A DNA stretch of 64,000 nt from Ananas comosus (Eukaryota > Streptophyta > Magnoliopsida > Poales > Bromeliaceae). The notes beneath the pieces were generated by a model, which saw only the letters and a list, made by a program, of their open reading frames with translations, was not told where the DNA came from and did no database searches. The stretch is taken from positions 1,157,532-1,221,531 of the forward strand of contig NC_033631.1 in the NCBI RefSeq assembly GCF_001540865.1. Reading direction: 5' to 3'. The translations under genes were made by a program, and so were the position numbers. This document shows positions 63,477 to 64,000 of the stretch, one piece after another; position 1 is the stretch's first letter, and each line of letters begins with the position of its first letter.

Positions 63477-64000
63477 CCTTCAAATTAGTTAAAAAGAAAT
63501 ATGAAAGTGCACCGACTCTGTGAGAAATTTGAACATGAAATAAAAAGATCAAAGAGTTGAAATAGAGAAGAGGGAAATTGAAAAGCACCAATTAAGTGGA
63601 AGAAATAGCGAAGACTTGCTCTTAGGTTAAAAGCATTCAATCTGTGGTCATCAGATCTGACAGATACACATTTGCTTGTTTTTGTGCATCATGTTAATGT
63701 AATCAATTTAGATCTTATCAACTCATATCCCACTTTATCAAACTGTATCATATTGATCATGCAATATAGGCTTAACTCATGTGAAATGCCTCTAAACCTA
63801 TATTGTCTGTCTAAGCTATGATCAAATCAGTGTTTTATTTTGCGTCTCTACTCTCTAATCATATTTGACTTGTTCCAACTGATTCTAATTGGTCTAGACT
63901 TGAATTGAACCAAATTACAATATGACCTGATAACTTCAACTCTATTTTGCGCAAACCATAATCTTATGGTTCTTCAAAACATCATCCCAGTCCGTACAGA
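63477..64000. other. MCCA-B upstream intron or flank
   Basis: Noncoding as far as I can see. Homology to copy A ends at 63530 (GAGAAATTT), where copy A joins an R block. No further MCCA exon was recognised before the window end. Confidence 0.5.

Noticed and set aside
1..64000. tRNA or rRNA genes
   Set aside because: TGGTATCAGAG motifs are retrotransposon primer sites (copia, TRIM); no cloverleaf or rRNA core sequence was noticed by eye, though a covariance-model search was not possible.

Overview
This is a plant nuclear window. It is AT-rich, with spliced genes, and has TG...CA LTRs with tRNA-iMet-type primer sites and many MITEs. Gene structure and LTR style fit a monocot, but I cannot name the species. 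No bacterial, organellar or RNA gene was seen. Only five protein-coding loci are recognisable: three copies of a coiled-coil NBS-LRR (CNL, RPM1-like) immune receptor, two copies of a UFD1-domain zinc-finger gene, and two truncated copies of the alpha subunit of 3-methylcrotonyl-CoA carboxylase (MCCA). Everything else is mobile DNA or noncoding repeat.

Layout. 1-12.2 kb: the 3' part of NLR1 (+), a noncoding block called R here, UFD1-A (-) and MCCA-A (-, broken, with a hAT-like element in one intron). 12.2-22.6 kb: a second R block, two gypsy solo LTRs with perfect 5-bp target duplications, and a tandemly duplicated hAT transposon remnant. 22.6-29.4 kb: a complete but dead Ty1/copia element (-) with two 461-bp LTRs and target duplication TTTAT. 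29.4-35.1 kb: NLR2 (+), with a 5' leader exon, a leader intron holding a 1,004-bp MULE-like element, and a CDS whose LRR end is replaced by R. 35.1-43.8 kb: a TRIM, captured gene pieces (U-box/ARM-like), a CACTA-like element, MULE-like and fold-back MITEs, a second NLR leader with no gene behind it, and AT-rich DNA with a Helitron-like end. 43.8-47.7 kb: NLR3 (+). Its first 430 codons are clean; then the sequence becomes full of 1-bp indels up to an assembly gap (47730-47754). 47.8-54.4 kb: a badly degraded Ty3/gypsy element (-) with its 5' LTR. 54.4-64 kb: R again (with another gypsy solo LTR and a MITE), UFD1-B (-, pseudogene) and MCCA-B (-, pseudogene).

Interpretation. The order NLR - R - UFD1 - MCCA occurs twice in the same orientations (1-12.2 kb and 45.7-64 kb), with a further NLR and an orphan NLR leader between. 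The window is thus an NLR cluster grown by segmental duplication that carried a UFD1 gene and an MCCA fragment along, and was later decorated copy by copy with transposons. Because the two copies can be compared, many insertions have a visible empty site and an exact target duplication. Only UFD1-A, NLR1 (as far as visible) and the truncated NLR2 keep long intact reading frames. I found no clearly new biochemical system. The most interesting items are the chimeric NLR2 with an altered kinase-2 motif, the shared NLR leader with a conserved intronic ORF, the gene-capturing hAT and MULE-like elements, and the TRIM with an inverted extra LTR piece.
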